Assembly: GCA_011050085.1 (NCBI GenBank)
Contig: DRGL01000050.1
Location: 1 to 61,277 of the forward strand
Source of the DNA: Pricia antarctica
GTDB taxonomy: Bacteria; Bacteroidota; Bacteroidia; Flavobacteriales; Flavobacteriaceae
Length of the DNA: 61,277 bases
Direction of reading: 5' to 3'
The notes under the pieces are model-generated. The model searched no databases and was not told where the DNA came from. It saw only the letters and a list, made by a program, of their open reading frames with translations. Positions within the stretch are counted from its first letter, which is position 1. The number at the start of each line of letters is the position of its first letter. Positions 45,429 to 55,065 of the stretch are shown here, one piece after another. Position numbers and translations under genes: made by a program.

Positions 45429-45700
45429 GCATGGACGATTTAGTGACTGGAGGGAAAAAGAAAAACGGTAAAACCAAAACTGCTTTTATTGAACCTCCTA
45501 TTGAGAAGACCCCTGTGAAGGTTTATAGGAGGTTGTATATGTTTCAAGATTCCGTGAATTTACTTGATGATATCACATATACAAAAGAGCAGTCCGGAAA
45601 CTATTCATATACCCAGGGCGATGCCATCAAGGAAGGACTTGAATTATTGGCCAATAAATTGAAGGCAGAGAAAGCACCAGAAGGTTATAAAAAAAAGTAA
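45425..45700 (+). CDS. Small ParA partner (candidate centromere-binding protein)
   Basis: 91 residues, basic N-terminus (MDDLVTGGKKKNGKTK) and a C-terminal part (PVKVYRRLYMFQDSVNLLDD, then ...AIKEGLELLANKL) that could form a ribbon-helix-helix dimer. The ATGA overlap with parA and the size fit a ParB/ParG-type partner. No direct family match; assignment by position. Confidence 0.6.
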   Translation: MSMDDLVTGGKKKNGKTKTAFIEPPIEKTPVKVYRRLYMFQDSVNLLDDITYTKEQSGNYSYTQGDAIKEGLELLANKLKAEKAPEGYKKK

Positions 45701-45713
45701 AGCGTAAGACCTG

Positions 45714-46214
45714 ATGAGTACCCCGCCCTGTCATTGGATAGATTTTGGAAACTTGGCCATAGGAATAGGCACCTTTACATTGGCCATAGTTTTGGCAATC
45801 GTAAATTGGCGCAGCTCCAACCGGGACCGCAAGGTCCATATTGCCGACAAAAGGCACGACTGGCTGAAGGAGTTCCGTTCCGACGTTGCCGAATTTTTGA
45901 CGGCCATGGACGCCGCGGACATGGTAAACGATTTTGGGGGCGGTGAGGAGGAAAAGAGGAACATCGTCAGGAAACAGTACTTAATAGTAAATAAACTGAG
46001 TCTACTAATGGACGAAAAAAGCGGGCATACTGATATGATGCTGGACCATATGGCCGAAATGACGGAGTTGATAATGGTCAATAACCAAGCCGATACCCCG
46101 GACGAGAAGAAAAAGTACAGAGAGAAAGTCCAAGACGCAAGAATTAAAATTTTTGAAGTATCCAAAAGGATTATATCCGAGGAATGGGAGAAAATAAAGA
46201 AACTTGAGGATTGA
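45714..46214 (+). CDS. Single-pass membrane protein with a long helical cytosolic part
   Basis: 166 residues. One transmembrane helix (LAIGIGTFTLAIVLAIVNW, residues ~14-32) then HDWLKEFRSDVAEFLTAMDAAD and a coiled-coil tail (KYREKVQDARIKIFEVSKRI). No catalytic motif. It follows the par genes by 13 bp, so it may be part of the operon. Family not recognised. The next 279 bp (46215-46493) have no gene. Confidence 0.6.
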   Translation: MSTPPCHWIDFGNLAIGIGTFTLAIVLAIVNWRSSNRDRKVHIADKRHDWLKEFRSDVAEFLTAMDAADMVNDFGGGEEEKRNIVRKQYLIVNKLSLLMDEKSGHTDMMLDHMAEMTELIMVNNQADTPDEKKKYREKVQDARIKIFEVSKRIISEEWEKIKKLED

Positions 46215-46493
46215 AAATCCGTAATCCTTCCGGAAGAAATCCGCTTACAGATTGAAACCGATATCAGCTCGTTTTCGTTAAAAACCGTAAGCAAACGGGC
46301 CGTTTTAAGCCGCTGTGAGGGGCGAAAAAAACGTAAACGGCTGTAGGGTAGGGGATTGGCTTGGAACCATAAGCGTTATTATGTAAAGTAGAGACATATT
46401 GAGCCTTTTGAATAGAATCAAAAAATTCCAAGGATTAGCAGAGATTTTCTAAATGTTATTGAACTTAGCAGTTGCAAAATAAATTAGGGGTAA

Positions 46494-46567
46494 TTAGGGT
46501 TTCTTTTTGTATAAATCACCTCGTTCTTTACAATGGTCTTCTACGACTTTGACCCATTTTTCATACC
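46494..46567 (-). pseudogene. Detached 3' end of the DUF3644 gene
   Basis: Read on the minus strand with the other half (54783-53883), this piece gives WYWYEKWVKVVEDHCKERGD and LYKKKP, then a stop at 46496-46494. The Tn3-family element and one copy of its target duplication separate the halves. Confidence 0.88.
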
Positions 46568-46572
46568 AATAC
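46568..46572. repeat. Left 5-bp target-site duplication (AATAC)
   Basis: AATAC directly before the left terminal repeat. The same five bases follow the right terminal repeat at 53883-53887. Confidence 0.9.
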
Positions 46573-46610
46573 GGTCATTTTTGCCCATCCCCCGATATTG
46601 TTCAAAGTTA
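46573..46610 (+). repeat. Left terminal inverted repeat of the Tn3-family transposon
   Basis: 38 bp, ggtcatttttgcccatcccc at the outer side, overlapping the tnpA stop codon at its inner end. One mismatch from the outer right repeat. Confidence 0.92.
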
Positions 46611-49600
46611 GATTTCCATCCTTCCTTCTTCCCCTTGGCCTTTTTCATTGAAGACTGCCTCCAAGTCGACAGATCTGATGAATTCGTCAAAATCGAACGT
46701 TGTGGTAATATTGTCAAACTCAAATCGGCCGTAGAAGTTGATATGTTGCCATGCGACCGGGGAGATATTTCCTAACCGGCCCATTTCAAACGGACCGTTG
46801 GGGTCACCGTGTTCAAGCAATCGGGAAAGTAGCTCGGCGTTAAAATAGATGATCGCATTGGCAATGAGTCTTGTACATTCGTGGATGATATGTTGTTCCT
46901 TTTCTGTTTTTACGTTCAATTTGCCCCCGTTGACATGGGCAATGGCCTTTTTCAATCGGTGGTATGCTTCCCCTCGGTTAAGGGCTTTGGTGACGTATCG
47001 GCGTAACGACCTGTCATCGATATAGTCCAACATATAAATGCTCCTGATTATATTATCAAGCTCCCATAGGGCCTTTTTTGTTTTATTCTGCCTTGCGTAC
47101 GAACTCAATTTTCGCACAATGGACGACTGTGTTGTTTCTTTCTGTCCCAGTGAGGCCATTATATGCTGGATATCGGGCCATTGGTCGACGATCAGTTCCT
47201 CTTTGGCCTTTCGGACCGGTCTGATGATGAATCCATCGTCATAGCTTCCCGGGTTCCCGAACCCGACGATACTCTCGGTCTTCATCGGGAAGTTCCTGTA
47301 ACGTGGGGCGAACTGGTAGCCGAATGCGTATAATATCCAAAAGTTTACCTGATTGGTACCATGGGTATCCACGGAATGGCGATCTGGATCGATGTCGGTA
47401 GTGTTGTTGTACAGCAGGTCGAAGACAAAATAACTTTCGTGTTCGTGGGTTCCTATAACCTTGGCATTGATCGGCACATGGTTGCTTACGAGCGTTAAGG
47501 CCGAAATACCTTTTTTAAGTCCGAAATATTTCGATGCATGCCGGGCATTTACCGTATTTCTGTGTGTTTCGAACCGTTGCCCATCGCTGCTGGAGTGCAT
47601 TACGTCCGTTTCTATGTCATAATGTCGAAAAATTGAAAGTTTGGCGGTCGCATCGGCAATAAGATCGTTGGATTCCTTAAGTGTTTCCAACCGGAAAAAG
47701 TTCTGATAGGCACTTTTTAGTTCCCGATGATCGATATCGGAAATTTCCCCCATCCTTCCCAGGCTCATGTTCGTTCCCAGTGCGATAATGCAGGCCGTTA
47801 GCGACCTTTCGTTTTTATTGCCTTTTATATACCTGTCCAGAACATGGGCAAAGCCGTCCAGGAAACCTGTTTTTTTATGCACATAGCTTAACAGGCCGGC
47901 GATACCGATCGTGGGCACGGTTTGGTAGAAACGATGGTTTTCCCCGTCTTCCCCCTTCTTATAGGGCAATGTCCAATTGACACTGTTCGCCCTATTGTTG
48001 AATTTGATATCCTTGTTCTCCCGGCTGTTGATCCGATGGTTTACCTGTTCGATCTTGCTTTCAAGTTCATCTTTGAGCTCCCTTAATGTTCGGCGTATCG
48101 GTCTTTGCAGTACGGGCAGGTCCAGTTCTTCCAAGATCGTCCGTTTATCGGTGCTCCACCTGTCCGCCGGTAGAAGGTAATCGGTGAAACTGCGATATTT
48201 GGTAGTGCTCCGGTTAAAGACATCCCCGGATTCAAATGCTTTTCTAAGCATTTTGTACAGCGCGAATTCATATCGGTCGGGGATCAGTTTTTGTGGTACT
48301 GTGCCAATGTAAAGGTGTTTTTGCAGTGATTTGGTCAAAAACCCGACAGGAAAGGCCGCGTCCGGCATACGGCGTAAAATTTTTCCGCTCCCGAAACAAT
48401 CCTGTACGAATGCGACCGCTTCAAGGAGGTCCGTTCCGTCCCTATGGCCGTTCAGGTCCAGCACCCGGACTATTTGACGAAGGGTTTTCTTGAAGGAAAC
48501 GGACAGATTATCCAGATGCTGCCATTGAAACTCCTCTTCATCGAACCCCGACCCACCGATAAATGTGCTTACGGTCCGCATTTTGTCCCGATCCAACAAT
48601 CGGAACGCTTTGGCCCGGATCTCACCAAAGGATACATTGTCGGCAATATCGGGGTTCAAGAAAAATTTTAGGATCTCGCCTGTTGCCTTGATATCCCCAT
48701 TTGCTTGGGATTTCCTTTTATATACGGCGTCCTTGGCGAACTGTTTGGCGGATCCCTCATATTGACGGACATTGCAGATAAAGGCCTCTATCAAATTATC
48801 GTTTATCACATGTGTACGGTGATAGGCATAACAAAGAAGGTAAAAGTAGGCGATCAAAGGTTCGAACCGTCGAAGTTTGTATACCGAATAATACTCGGTC
48901 AGGGCCGCATAATAACGAATGCTTTCGTTCGATATACGGATCGAGGGCAGCCATTCGGAAGCGAACCCATAGAGCGGCAAAAGTTTTTTTGCCCTATCGG
49001 TCTCCCTTAAGATCTCGGTATAACTGAAATCCTTCGGGGCCTTTTTTATCTGGGTTATCCAGTGCATGCCGTCCGGTTCCTCGGACAATAGGTTCTTCAG
49101 AACCTCTTTCGTGGCGGGCCCGAGGGCGGACCCCAATTGTTCGGCGATCCGCGTCCTTTCGTCGGACAGACATTGTCCTATCAGATCTTGGAACGTGCTA
49201 TATGCCGGGGTTATGACCTGTTCTTTGTTCAAACGGTCCAATAACGATCTTAGAATAAAGACAGGTTTTGCGGATCTTCTCACGATACGGGAGGCATACC
49301 CGCTCAATTGTGCGGCCGTTGCCCCGTCATAGCGCCGATAGCCCAAATGGCGACAAATAAGCTTTTGCAGTCGCGCCCGGGTCGTCCTGCCCGGGATTTT
49401 AATGTCGGTAACGGAATGCCCGGAAAAATTATTGGCCAGGATATAGGAAAGATCCGGACCGAGATCTTCCCGTCGATACCTAAAGAACATTCGCCTGGAT
49501 TTGAAATGTCCGAGCATTAGGATGAAATTGACCTTGGTGTGTATCGACCAGCTTTGCCCGATCACCTTGGCATCCTTACCGGATAGGGCGAAAAAATGTT

Positions 49601-49691
49601 CCCTCTCCCGTAGAGTGAACCTGGGCGCCCCAAAATAGTCTTGGATCTCGGACCCGGTAAGTATGGATAAACGTTTTTGTCGGGTATTCAT
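46608..49691 (-). CDS. tnpA: Tn3-family transposase TnpA
   Basis: 1027 residues, full length for the family. N-terminal DUF4158-type DNA-binding region (REREHFFALSGKD), then the DDE-type catalytic half: SSSDGQRFETHRNTVNAR (first Asp), HSVDTHGTNQVNFWILYAFG (second Asp), and ALWELDNIIRSIYMLDYI (Glu). It ends LGNISPVAWQHINFYGRF and GEEGRMEI. It joins the 38-bp ends during replicative transposition. No frameshift is seen. Confidence 0.95.
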   Translation of the reverse strand: MNTRQKRLSILTGSEIQDYFGAPRFTLREREHFFALSGKDAKVIGQSWSIHTKVNFILMLGHFKSRRMFFRYRREDLGPDLSYILANNFSGHSVTDIKIPGRTTRARLQKLICRHLGYRRYDGATAAQLSGYASRIVRRSAKPVFILRSLLDRLNKEQVITPAYSTFQDLIGQCLSDERTRIAEQLGSALGPATKEVLKNLLSEEPDGMHWITQIKKAPKDFSYTEILRETDRAKKLLPLYGFASEWLPSIRISNESIRYYAALTEYYSVYKLRRFEPLIAYFYLLCYAYHRTHVINDNLIEAFICNVRQYEGSAKQFAKDAVYKRKSQANGDIKATGEILKFFLNPDIADNVSFGEIRAKAFRLLDRDKMRTVSTFIGGSGFDEEEFQWQHLDNLSVSFKKTLRQIVRVLDLNGHRDGTDLLEAVAFVQDCFGSGKILRRMPDAAFPVGFLTKSLQKHLYIGTVPQKLIPDRYEFALYKMLRKAFESGDVFNRSTTKYRSFTDYLLPADRWSTDKRTILEELDLPVLQRPIRRTLRELKDELESKIEQVNHRINSRENKDIKFNNRANSVNWTLPYKKGEDGENHRFYQTVPTIGIAGLLSYVHKKTGFLDGFAHVLDRYIKGNKNERSLTACIIALGTNMSLGRMGEISDIDHRELKSAYQNFFRLETLKESNDLIADATAKLSIFRHYDIETDVMHSSSDGQRFETHRNTVNARHASKYFGLKKGISALTLVSNHVPINAKVIGTHEHESYFVFDLLYNNTTDIDPDRHSVDTHGTNQVNFWILYAFGYQFAPRYRNFPMKTESIVGFGNPGSYDDGFIIRPVRKAKEELIVDQWPDIQHIMASLGQKETTQSSIVRKLSSYARQNKTKKALWELDNIIRSIYMLDYIDDRSLRRYVTKALNRGEAYHRLKKAIAHVNGGKLNVKTEKEQHIIHECTRLIANAIIYFNAELLSRLLEHGDPNGPFEMGRLGNISPVAWQHINFYGRFEFDNITTTFDFDEFIRSVDLEAVFNEKGQGEEGRMEI

Positions 49692-49900
49692 TACTATCTA
49701 CCGCTTTGTTGCAATATAGTGTAACTTTATCTTTTATTCGATACCTTTGATGAACATAGATTAATATACATATTATATTACACCTTTCTATCCTTGGACC
49801 GACAAAAACTAAGGTGTCGACCAAACGAACGTTTGGTTGACACCTCGAACGTTATAGAACAATACTATCGATAGGCAGGGGAAATTAAAGCGAACCGAAT
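49692..49900. promoter_or_regulatory. res-like region between tnpA and tnpR
   Basis: A near-perfect palindrome (aggtgtcgaccaaacg centre, 49812-49845) lies in the 209-bp divergent gap. This is where Tn3-family resolvases bind res and repress both genes. Sub-sites II and III are not resolved by eye. Confidence 0.6.
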
Positions 49901-50512
49901 ATGCGCATAGGATATGCACGGATCTCAAAGTCCGATGGGACCCAATTGCTGGATCTACAGCTTGACGCGTTGCTTGCGGCGGGGGTCGGCAAGGAAAGTA
50001 TATATGAGGATGAAATATCGGGCAGGTCCGATAATCGCCCGGGGCTGGATTCTTGCCTGAAGGCACTCCGTCCCGGAGATGTACTGATTGTATGGAAGCT
50101 CGATAGGCTGGGCCGGAACTTAAGACATTTGGTCAATACGGTACATGATCTGGCCGACCGGAATATCGGATTCAAAGTGTTGACGGGCCAGGGTGCGGAG
50201 ATAGACACGGCCACCTCTAGCGGAAAACTGGTGTTCGGAATATTTGCGGCACTTGCGGAATTCGAGAGGGAACTTATCAGTGAACGTACAAGGGCGGGGC
50301 TTGCCGCCGCAAGGGCGAGGGGCCGAAAAGGCGGGCGATCGTTTAAATTGACCAGATCACAGGTCCGTCTGGCACAGGCCTCCATGAAAAATAGGGATTG
50401 TAGCGTTTCCGAGCTGTGCAGGGAACTTGGGATCAGCAGACAGGCACTTTATAAATATATTGGCCCTGATGGGGAACTTAGGGAACATGCCGAACGGGTT
50501 CTGAATCCTTGA
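49901..50512 (+). CDS. tnpR: Serine recombinase (resolvase) TnpR
   Basis: 203 residues. MRIGYARISKSDGTQLLDLQ has the catalytic Ser9. VWKLDRLGRNLRHLV and AEFERELISERTRAGLAAAR are the other conserved blocks. A C-terminal helix-turn-helix follows (VSELCRELGISRQALYKYIG). It resolves cointegrates at res and is divergent from tnpA. Confidence 0.95.
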   Translation: MRIGYARISKSDGTQLLDLQLDALLAAGVGKESIYEDEISGRSDNRPGLDSCLKALRPGDVLIVWKLDRLGRNLRHLVNTVHDLADRNIGFKVLTGQGAEIDTATSSGKLVFGIFAALAEFERELISERTRAGLAAARARGRKGGRSFKLTRSQVRLAQASMKNRDCSVSELCRELGISRQALYKYIGPDGELREHAERVLNP

Positions 50513-50522
50513 AAGATGCTTT

Positions 50523-50560
50523 GTTTTGAACAATATCGGGGGATGGGGCTAAAAATGACC
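50523..50560 (-). repeat. Internal right-end repeat of the transposon
   Basis: Reading inward from 50560: ggtcatttttagccccatcc, then the same cccgatattgttcaaa core, one base longer than the other two. It faces left like the outer right end. Flank aatat. Confidence 0.88.
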
Positions 50561-50650
50561 AATATTCTTAGGTTTAGTCTTTAGACCGCATAAATCAAAG
50601 AATGTTTCAAATGGTTTTAGGATAACATGGGCAATTATACTTTGATATGA

Positions 50651-53404
50651 CTAGGGAGTATCCACCTCGTAAAATACTTCTGAATACCCAATTTTGCCAC
50701 TTAACGTGATACCTTCACAGATAAGTACCATTTTTCCTGAAATATCACTATTGAAAAAAGTCGTCTTTGCTTGACCGTTGCTATCAGTAACAATAGTCGG
50801 ATGCCAATACAGCAGTGTACGCCTGTCAGGAACACTCCAATCTATCTGTGACGGATCATGATATTCGGGAACATAATATTCTCTTATTGGGGAATATTGG
50901 GGAGCTGTATCATTTATAAGATTTGTTTTTTCACTCTTGGGGAAAGCACCAGATAGACCATCTCCCGAATAGGTGTAAATGGCAAGTATGGCTGGAAATG
51001 GAGGAGGAGGACATACTGGCGCACAATCGAAAACCTCATTGTGGTATGTATTGGCCGTACTTGTATTTCGAATGATTTCTACACTTTTAACCGCTTTTAC
51101 CGGAACATTGCCGATAAGGTTATAATCTCGCTCATGTACAGGAATACCATCGATAACCACGTAGGTCCAATCGGCACCATGAACATAGGCCACTTCGAAT
51201 CCTGCCCCGTTGCCGACCCGTTTAACACGTATTTCGTTTGGGTAATTGAAAAGTAACCATCTGTACAGGTTGTTTGTCCATTTCTTTTGTTTTTTTAACA
51301 ACTCCTTGTTGTCGATGACCACATCCGGTATCCCATGAAGCTCTACCATTCCAGCACGTTCTGGTGTAACTCTATAATCGCTCACTACCACTTCATTTAG
51401 AGCTATGGTGTTTGGCAATAGTAAAGGATCTAGCCTTATATCTTCTTCTATTTTTTGAATCATTTGCTTTTGGACGAAACTATCTACAGGGACAATGACT
51501 TTTTCCATTTCATAGGATATTTCAGGTACTTCGTACTCATTGATATTGATCTTTAATTCGCCGCTATTGTTGCTTGAATCAGTTGGCTGTATCACAAACT
51601 TTCTGCCAAGTCCATAGCTATCGTTTAACGCAAACTTAAAATGCCCTGAACTGTCGGTCTCTTGTATATAGACTTCCATAGGTTCGCCCATTAGGAGCAT
51701 ATTTAACTCATATTTGCCTTTCTTTAATCCGTCCTTTTTGTTTGCTCGCTGAACATCATCAACAGTACCTTTGATTTCCAAACCTTGTTCAGCATTAAAA
51801 CGTCTTGGCTTTTTCTTCTCTTTGTATTTATAATTGGTCCAGCCCTGGGTCAACATCAAAAAATCTATTTCGGCCAAGTTATTGTTGTTTTTGAAATAGT
51901 ATGATGGGTTTTCGACCGTTCCCCTTATATCGGATTGCAACAAAAAGTAGGAGACAATGGTGTTTCTTTCCAGATTTGTCCCATAAAAATAGCTGGAGTC
52001 TATAGCAATAACAGAGACCGATGCAGGTGCAGCGTGTCCATTCAGTTTTGTCGATATTGAAACTTGAACGCTATCTCGTATGAAATACTGATCCCTATCA
52101 GTTTCAATTTTAATGTTTAGATTTTTTTCTTTTGGTTCATTAAAAAAATGACGCTCTGCTACCGGTTTGAAATCTTTATCATAGATCGTTGACCCGATGA
52201 TACCATGGGGCAGGTTTTTAGATTGGATTCTAAATGAAAACAAACCTTTTTTGAATCTCCCTTTAAGAAAGAAAAGGTTCTTGCCCCTGTGAAAGAACTT
52301 TATATAGAGACTATCATTATTTTTTTCCTTATTCCAAATTCTCAATTCCTTGTCCAGCCCATTCTGAACTAAACTCAAGACCTGACCTCTCTCTTTTGCT
52401 TTGGGCAATTGATACTTATGGGAAATCCCATCTTTGTTGGTCAATACACCATAATAGGTTTGTCCTGCCTCCGGTATTAAAATTACCTTACCCATCCCCA
52501 AAGTATTGCTTTTGAATTCGGCAACTTTAGTTTTATTCCCATCTTCTATCGTTCCAAGGATTTCAGTGCCTTTTCCCCTGTAGTTCAAATACTTGAACCC
52601 TACTATACTTTGCAAACCCTCTACCAGGGAACCTCCCTCGGGAAAAAACTGTAATGAACCGTATTCATCATCAAGTACTATCGACTTTGTAAATACCTCA
52701 TTATCGGTCTTTAATTGGTAATTTATTATAGGTACGTTCATCGGAACCATATGTTTTACATTGATAATAGGTTTATTTTTGCTTTGATTTATTAAAATAG
52801 AATCTTTAGTGCCTTCCCATTGCATATACAACATGGCATCACCCTTATTAAGACTGTCCAATTCCTCAACGGCAATGGTAGACGATAAAGAAAACTTATT
52901 GAAACCAAGGTTTTTTGTAACGGTTACATCCCTAATTGGATCAGGTCTGTTGCCATTTTTTTGAAGTCGATATAGACTAATCGGTATCGAAGTAATAAAA
53001 TCAGGACCAAAATTTTCGTTCCATTCCGTGTATGCCCTGACCATATAATTTCCTTCTCGGTAATTTGAATGCAATTGGAAAAACCCGCTTGAGATACCAC
53101 CACTTATCTTTAGAAGGGTTTTGTCAACTATCCAGTTGTTCAATGGGTCGATCAGCTCTACATGGAGTACACCACTTTTTTTTGTAGGTCTATGGTAGAG
53201 CACATCTGTAACTACGGCTTTGAACCAAATAGTTTCCGAGGTATTAAAGGACTTTCCGGAAAGTTGTAAGTATATTTTTTCAGCATCTGCAGCGTTTGAA
53301 AACACCTCCGCTTCTTGTTCCAAAGGATTTTGTGAATGACCATTTTGCACAAACAAAAAGAGATAAATGACAACAATAGCATTCATGAAAATTCTAAAAA
53401 CCAT
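50651..53404 (-). CDS. Cargo: large envelope protein with MG2-like and TonB-plug-like domains
   Basis: 917 residues with a signal peptide (IVVIYLFLFVQNGHSQ). The N-terminal part (~40-130: AEKIYLQLSGKSFNTSETIW, FKAVV) resembles macroglobulin MG2 domains. A carboxypeptidase-regulatory-like segment lies near 540-640. A plug-like domain (~690-790) contains VVVSDYRVTP, VVIDGIPV and VKSVEIIRN, the pattern of SusC/TonB plugs. No C-terminal beta-barrel follows. Proteins of this build are common in Bacteroidota, and their role at the outer membrane is not settled. It is an unusual passenger for a Tn3-type element. Confidence 0.75.
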   Translation of the reverse strand: MVFRIFMNAIVVIYLFLFVQNGHSQNPLEQEAEVFSNAADAEKIYLQLSGKSFNTSETIWFKAVVTDVLYHRPTKKSGVLHVELIDPLNNWIVDKTLLKISGGISSGFFQLHSNYREGNYMVRAYTEWNENFGPDFITSIPISLYRLQKNGNRPDPIRDVTVTKNLGFNKFSLSSTIAVEELDSLNKGDAMLYMQWEGTKDSILINQSKNKPIINVKHMVPMNVPIINYQLKTDNEVFTKSIVLDDEYGSLQFFPEGGSLVEGLQSIVGFKYLNYRGKGTEILGTIEDGNKTKVAEFKSNTLGMGKVILIPEAGQTYYGVLTNKDGISHKYQLPKAKERGQVLSLVQNGLDKELRIWNKEKNNDSLYIKFFHRGKNLFFLKGRFKKGLFSFRIQSKNLPHGIIGSTIYDKDFKPVAERHFFNEPKEKNLNIKIETDRDQYFIRDSVQVSISTKLNGHAAPASVSVIAIDSSYFYGTNLERNTIVSYFLLQSDIRGTVENPSYYFKNNNNLAEIDFLMLTQGWTNYKYKEKKKPRRFNAEQGLEIKGTVDDVQRANKKDGLKKGKYELNMLLMGEPMEVYIQETDSSGHFKFALNDSYGLGRKFVIQPTDSSNNSGELKININEYEVPEISYEMEKVIVPVDSFVQKQMIQKIEEDIRLDPLLLPNTIALNEVVVSDYRVTPERAGMVELHGIPDVVIDNKELLKKQKKWTNNLYRWLLFNYPNEIRVKRVGNGAGFEVAYVHGADWTYVVIDGIPVHERDYNLIGNVPVKAVKSVEIIRNTSTANTYHNEVFDCAPVCPPPPFPAILAIYTYSGDGLSGAFPKSEKTNLINDTAPQYSPIREYYVPEYHDPSQIDWSVPDRRTLLYWHPTIVTDSNGQAKTTFFNSDISGKMVLICEGITLSGKIGYSEVFYEVDTP

Positions 53405-53790
53405 AATTGCAAATTTTCTTTAATATGGCCATAAATACATTAGTATTAATGGCTATTTGCGACGATACATTAGATAATATTTTTCGCTTGAATTGGATGC
53501 TACCATCTTTTCTCAGTCCCATGTTTCCCAGTTTGGATGTTGTTCAGATTTACTCGTAATTCGCTTTTCATTGGCTACATATATTCAACTGGGGTCAAAA
53601 ACTTCAACTTCGCCTTTTAAGCAAAATAAAAACTAAGATAATTTTTACTACTCATAACTTTACCCTAACACAAAGAAAACCTCGTTAATTTTTTAGTCTT
53701 ATTCTAGGTAATGAGGTCATCTTGAGTTTTTTTTGATCGAAAGGAAAGGGTTGCGGATATTTGTGTTGCAAAACATAAATTCCAAACCAC
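53405..53790. other. Gene-free stretch between cargo gene and right transposon end
   Basis: 386 bp, AT-rich. Upstream region of the cargo gene. No promoter consensus or ORF seen. Confidence 0.5.
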
Positions 53791-53847
53791 TTCCTACTCG
53801 ATTTGCAGAAAATCCCCTTTAGTGAAGGAGGAAGGATGGAAATCTAA
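53791..53847 (+). pseudogene. 3' tail of a second tnpA beside the right terminal repeat
   Basis: Plus strand reads FLLDLQKIPFSEGGRMEI then stop, against VDLEAVFNEKGQGEEGRMEI at the end of the intact TnpA. As there, the stop overlaps the inner end of the terminal repeat. The outer right end therefore came from the tnpA side of a related transposon. Confidence 0.72.
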
Positions 53848-53882
53848 CTTTGAACAATATCGGGGGATGGGTAAAAATGACC
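53845..53882 (-). repeat. Outer right terminal inverted repeat of the Tn3-family transposon
   Basis: Complement starts ggtcatttttacccatcccc. One mismatch from the left repeat over 38 bp. Followed by AATAC at 53883-53887. Confidence 0.92.
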
Positions 53883-54783
53883 AATACCAAGCTTTTGCCA
53901 CCTGTGTTCCATATCCCTGTTCCTTAAAATTGATATTTTTAGATTTCCATAGTTGTGTATGCTGGTGCATACCAAATTTTGGATAATCCTTTTTCATCAA
54001 TTTTACAATTTCACTTGGTATAAATTTTGGTTTTTCTTGTTCCTTTATGAGTATGTATTCTTTATTAAGCTTCTCGGCTTCAGGTGAATTCGCTGGAAGA
54101 AATTCTATTACTTTATCAGCTTGCCCTTTATGGTTTACAGATTTTGGAACATATAAGACTCTGTAGGAGTATCTCATATCGTTATATTCAACTTCAGAAA
54201 TGCTCTCATCGAAATTGTTGATGAAGCTCGCAATATTTTTAGGTAAATCCTTGAATTCTTTTAATTGATTTGCATGGGCTTCGTCAATTGATGAGAATTG
54301 CAAGGAAAAGGATAGATGCTTATCAATACCTAGTTTTTCGTCAAAAAGGCTTTTAATAAATTCATTATAATTTAAACAACAAGCTTGAAATCTAGCGCTT
54401 AAATAATCATCAATTTTTGTTGTCATTTGATGTTCTATTTCATGCCTCAGACCAATGAGGAATTTTAAGTTTGATTTAGCTACTTTATCAATGGGACATT
54501 TATCATTGTTTAAGCAAGTTTCCAACTCCCAATGTTTATAAGCCCCCTTTTTTGTTCTATGAAATTTTTTTCTATTAATCCCCTGGTCGTGATACCTATA
54601 TTCTATTTTATTGGCCCTATAATATGCGTGTAATAAATATGTCCAAGCAATATTTGAAAGAACAATAAAACTTTCAGATTTGAACTGAATATTCGGGTTG
54701 TTAAAAATTTGAACAGCAGTTAGCATTGCCTCTCTAGACTTCGTAAGAAGTTCGGTTTTAATTGATCCTATTTTTCTTGCCAT
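53883..54783 (-). pseudogene. DUF3644 gene, 5' part, disrupted by the Tn3-family transposon
   Basis: 300 codons before the junction: MARKIGSIKTELLTKSREAM, AVQIFNNPNIQFKSESFIVL, NIAWTYLLHAYYR, KKGAYKHWELETCLNND, FLIGLRHEIEHQMTTKIDDY, LSARFQACCLNYNEF. This is the DUF3644 family. The frame now runs into the transposon end and stops at 53794. Removing 46568-53882 joins it to 46567-46494 and restores 324 residues. DUF3644 proteins are found among mobile and defence genes, but their function is unknown. Confidence 0.9.
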
Positions 54784-55065
54784 TGGAATTTTTACTCAAA
54801 ATACACATAATCGTTTTTCAATTCAAAGCTATTGCGTGGCTATTTGAAATTACCCTATTATGAAAGTCAACTCTTAATTTTCGAGAAAAAGGATAGAATA
54901 CTATCATAACAACATCTACACAAAGTTAAGCACGTAAAATATTCCCATCAAAAGACTACGGCATAAACCGGTCGTGCCTCCCTATTTATTCCGTTTCCTA
55001 TTTGAGCTGAAATTTTCCTACCACTTGGGATTGCGCAAATATTGTTCAATCTAAAATCATTTAAA

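Larger units (their letters stand above)
46573..53882. mobile_element. Tn3-family transposon with tnpA, tnpR and an envelope-protein cargo
   Basis: 7310 bp bounded by inverted repeats starting ggtcattttt, with a perfect AATAC duplication outside. It contains tnpA (minus), tnpR (plus) with an intervening res-like region, a second right end at 50523-50560, a 917-residue cargo gene and a short tail of another tnpA beside the outer right repeat. The smaller unit 46573-50560 would be a self-sufficient transposon; the larger unit is the one that moved here. Confidence 0.92.

Noticed and set aside
46533-46775. Plus-strand frame across the left transposon end
   Set aside because: It reads the complement of the tnpA tail and the terminal repeat. 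The same peptide (FLPIPRYCSKLDFHPS) appears at the end of the broken DUF3644 frame only because both cross the repeat.
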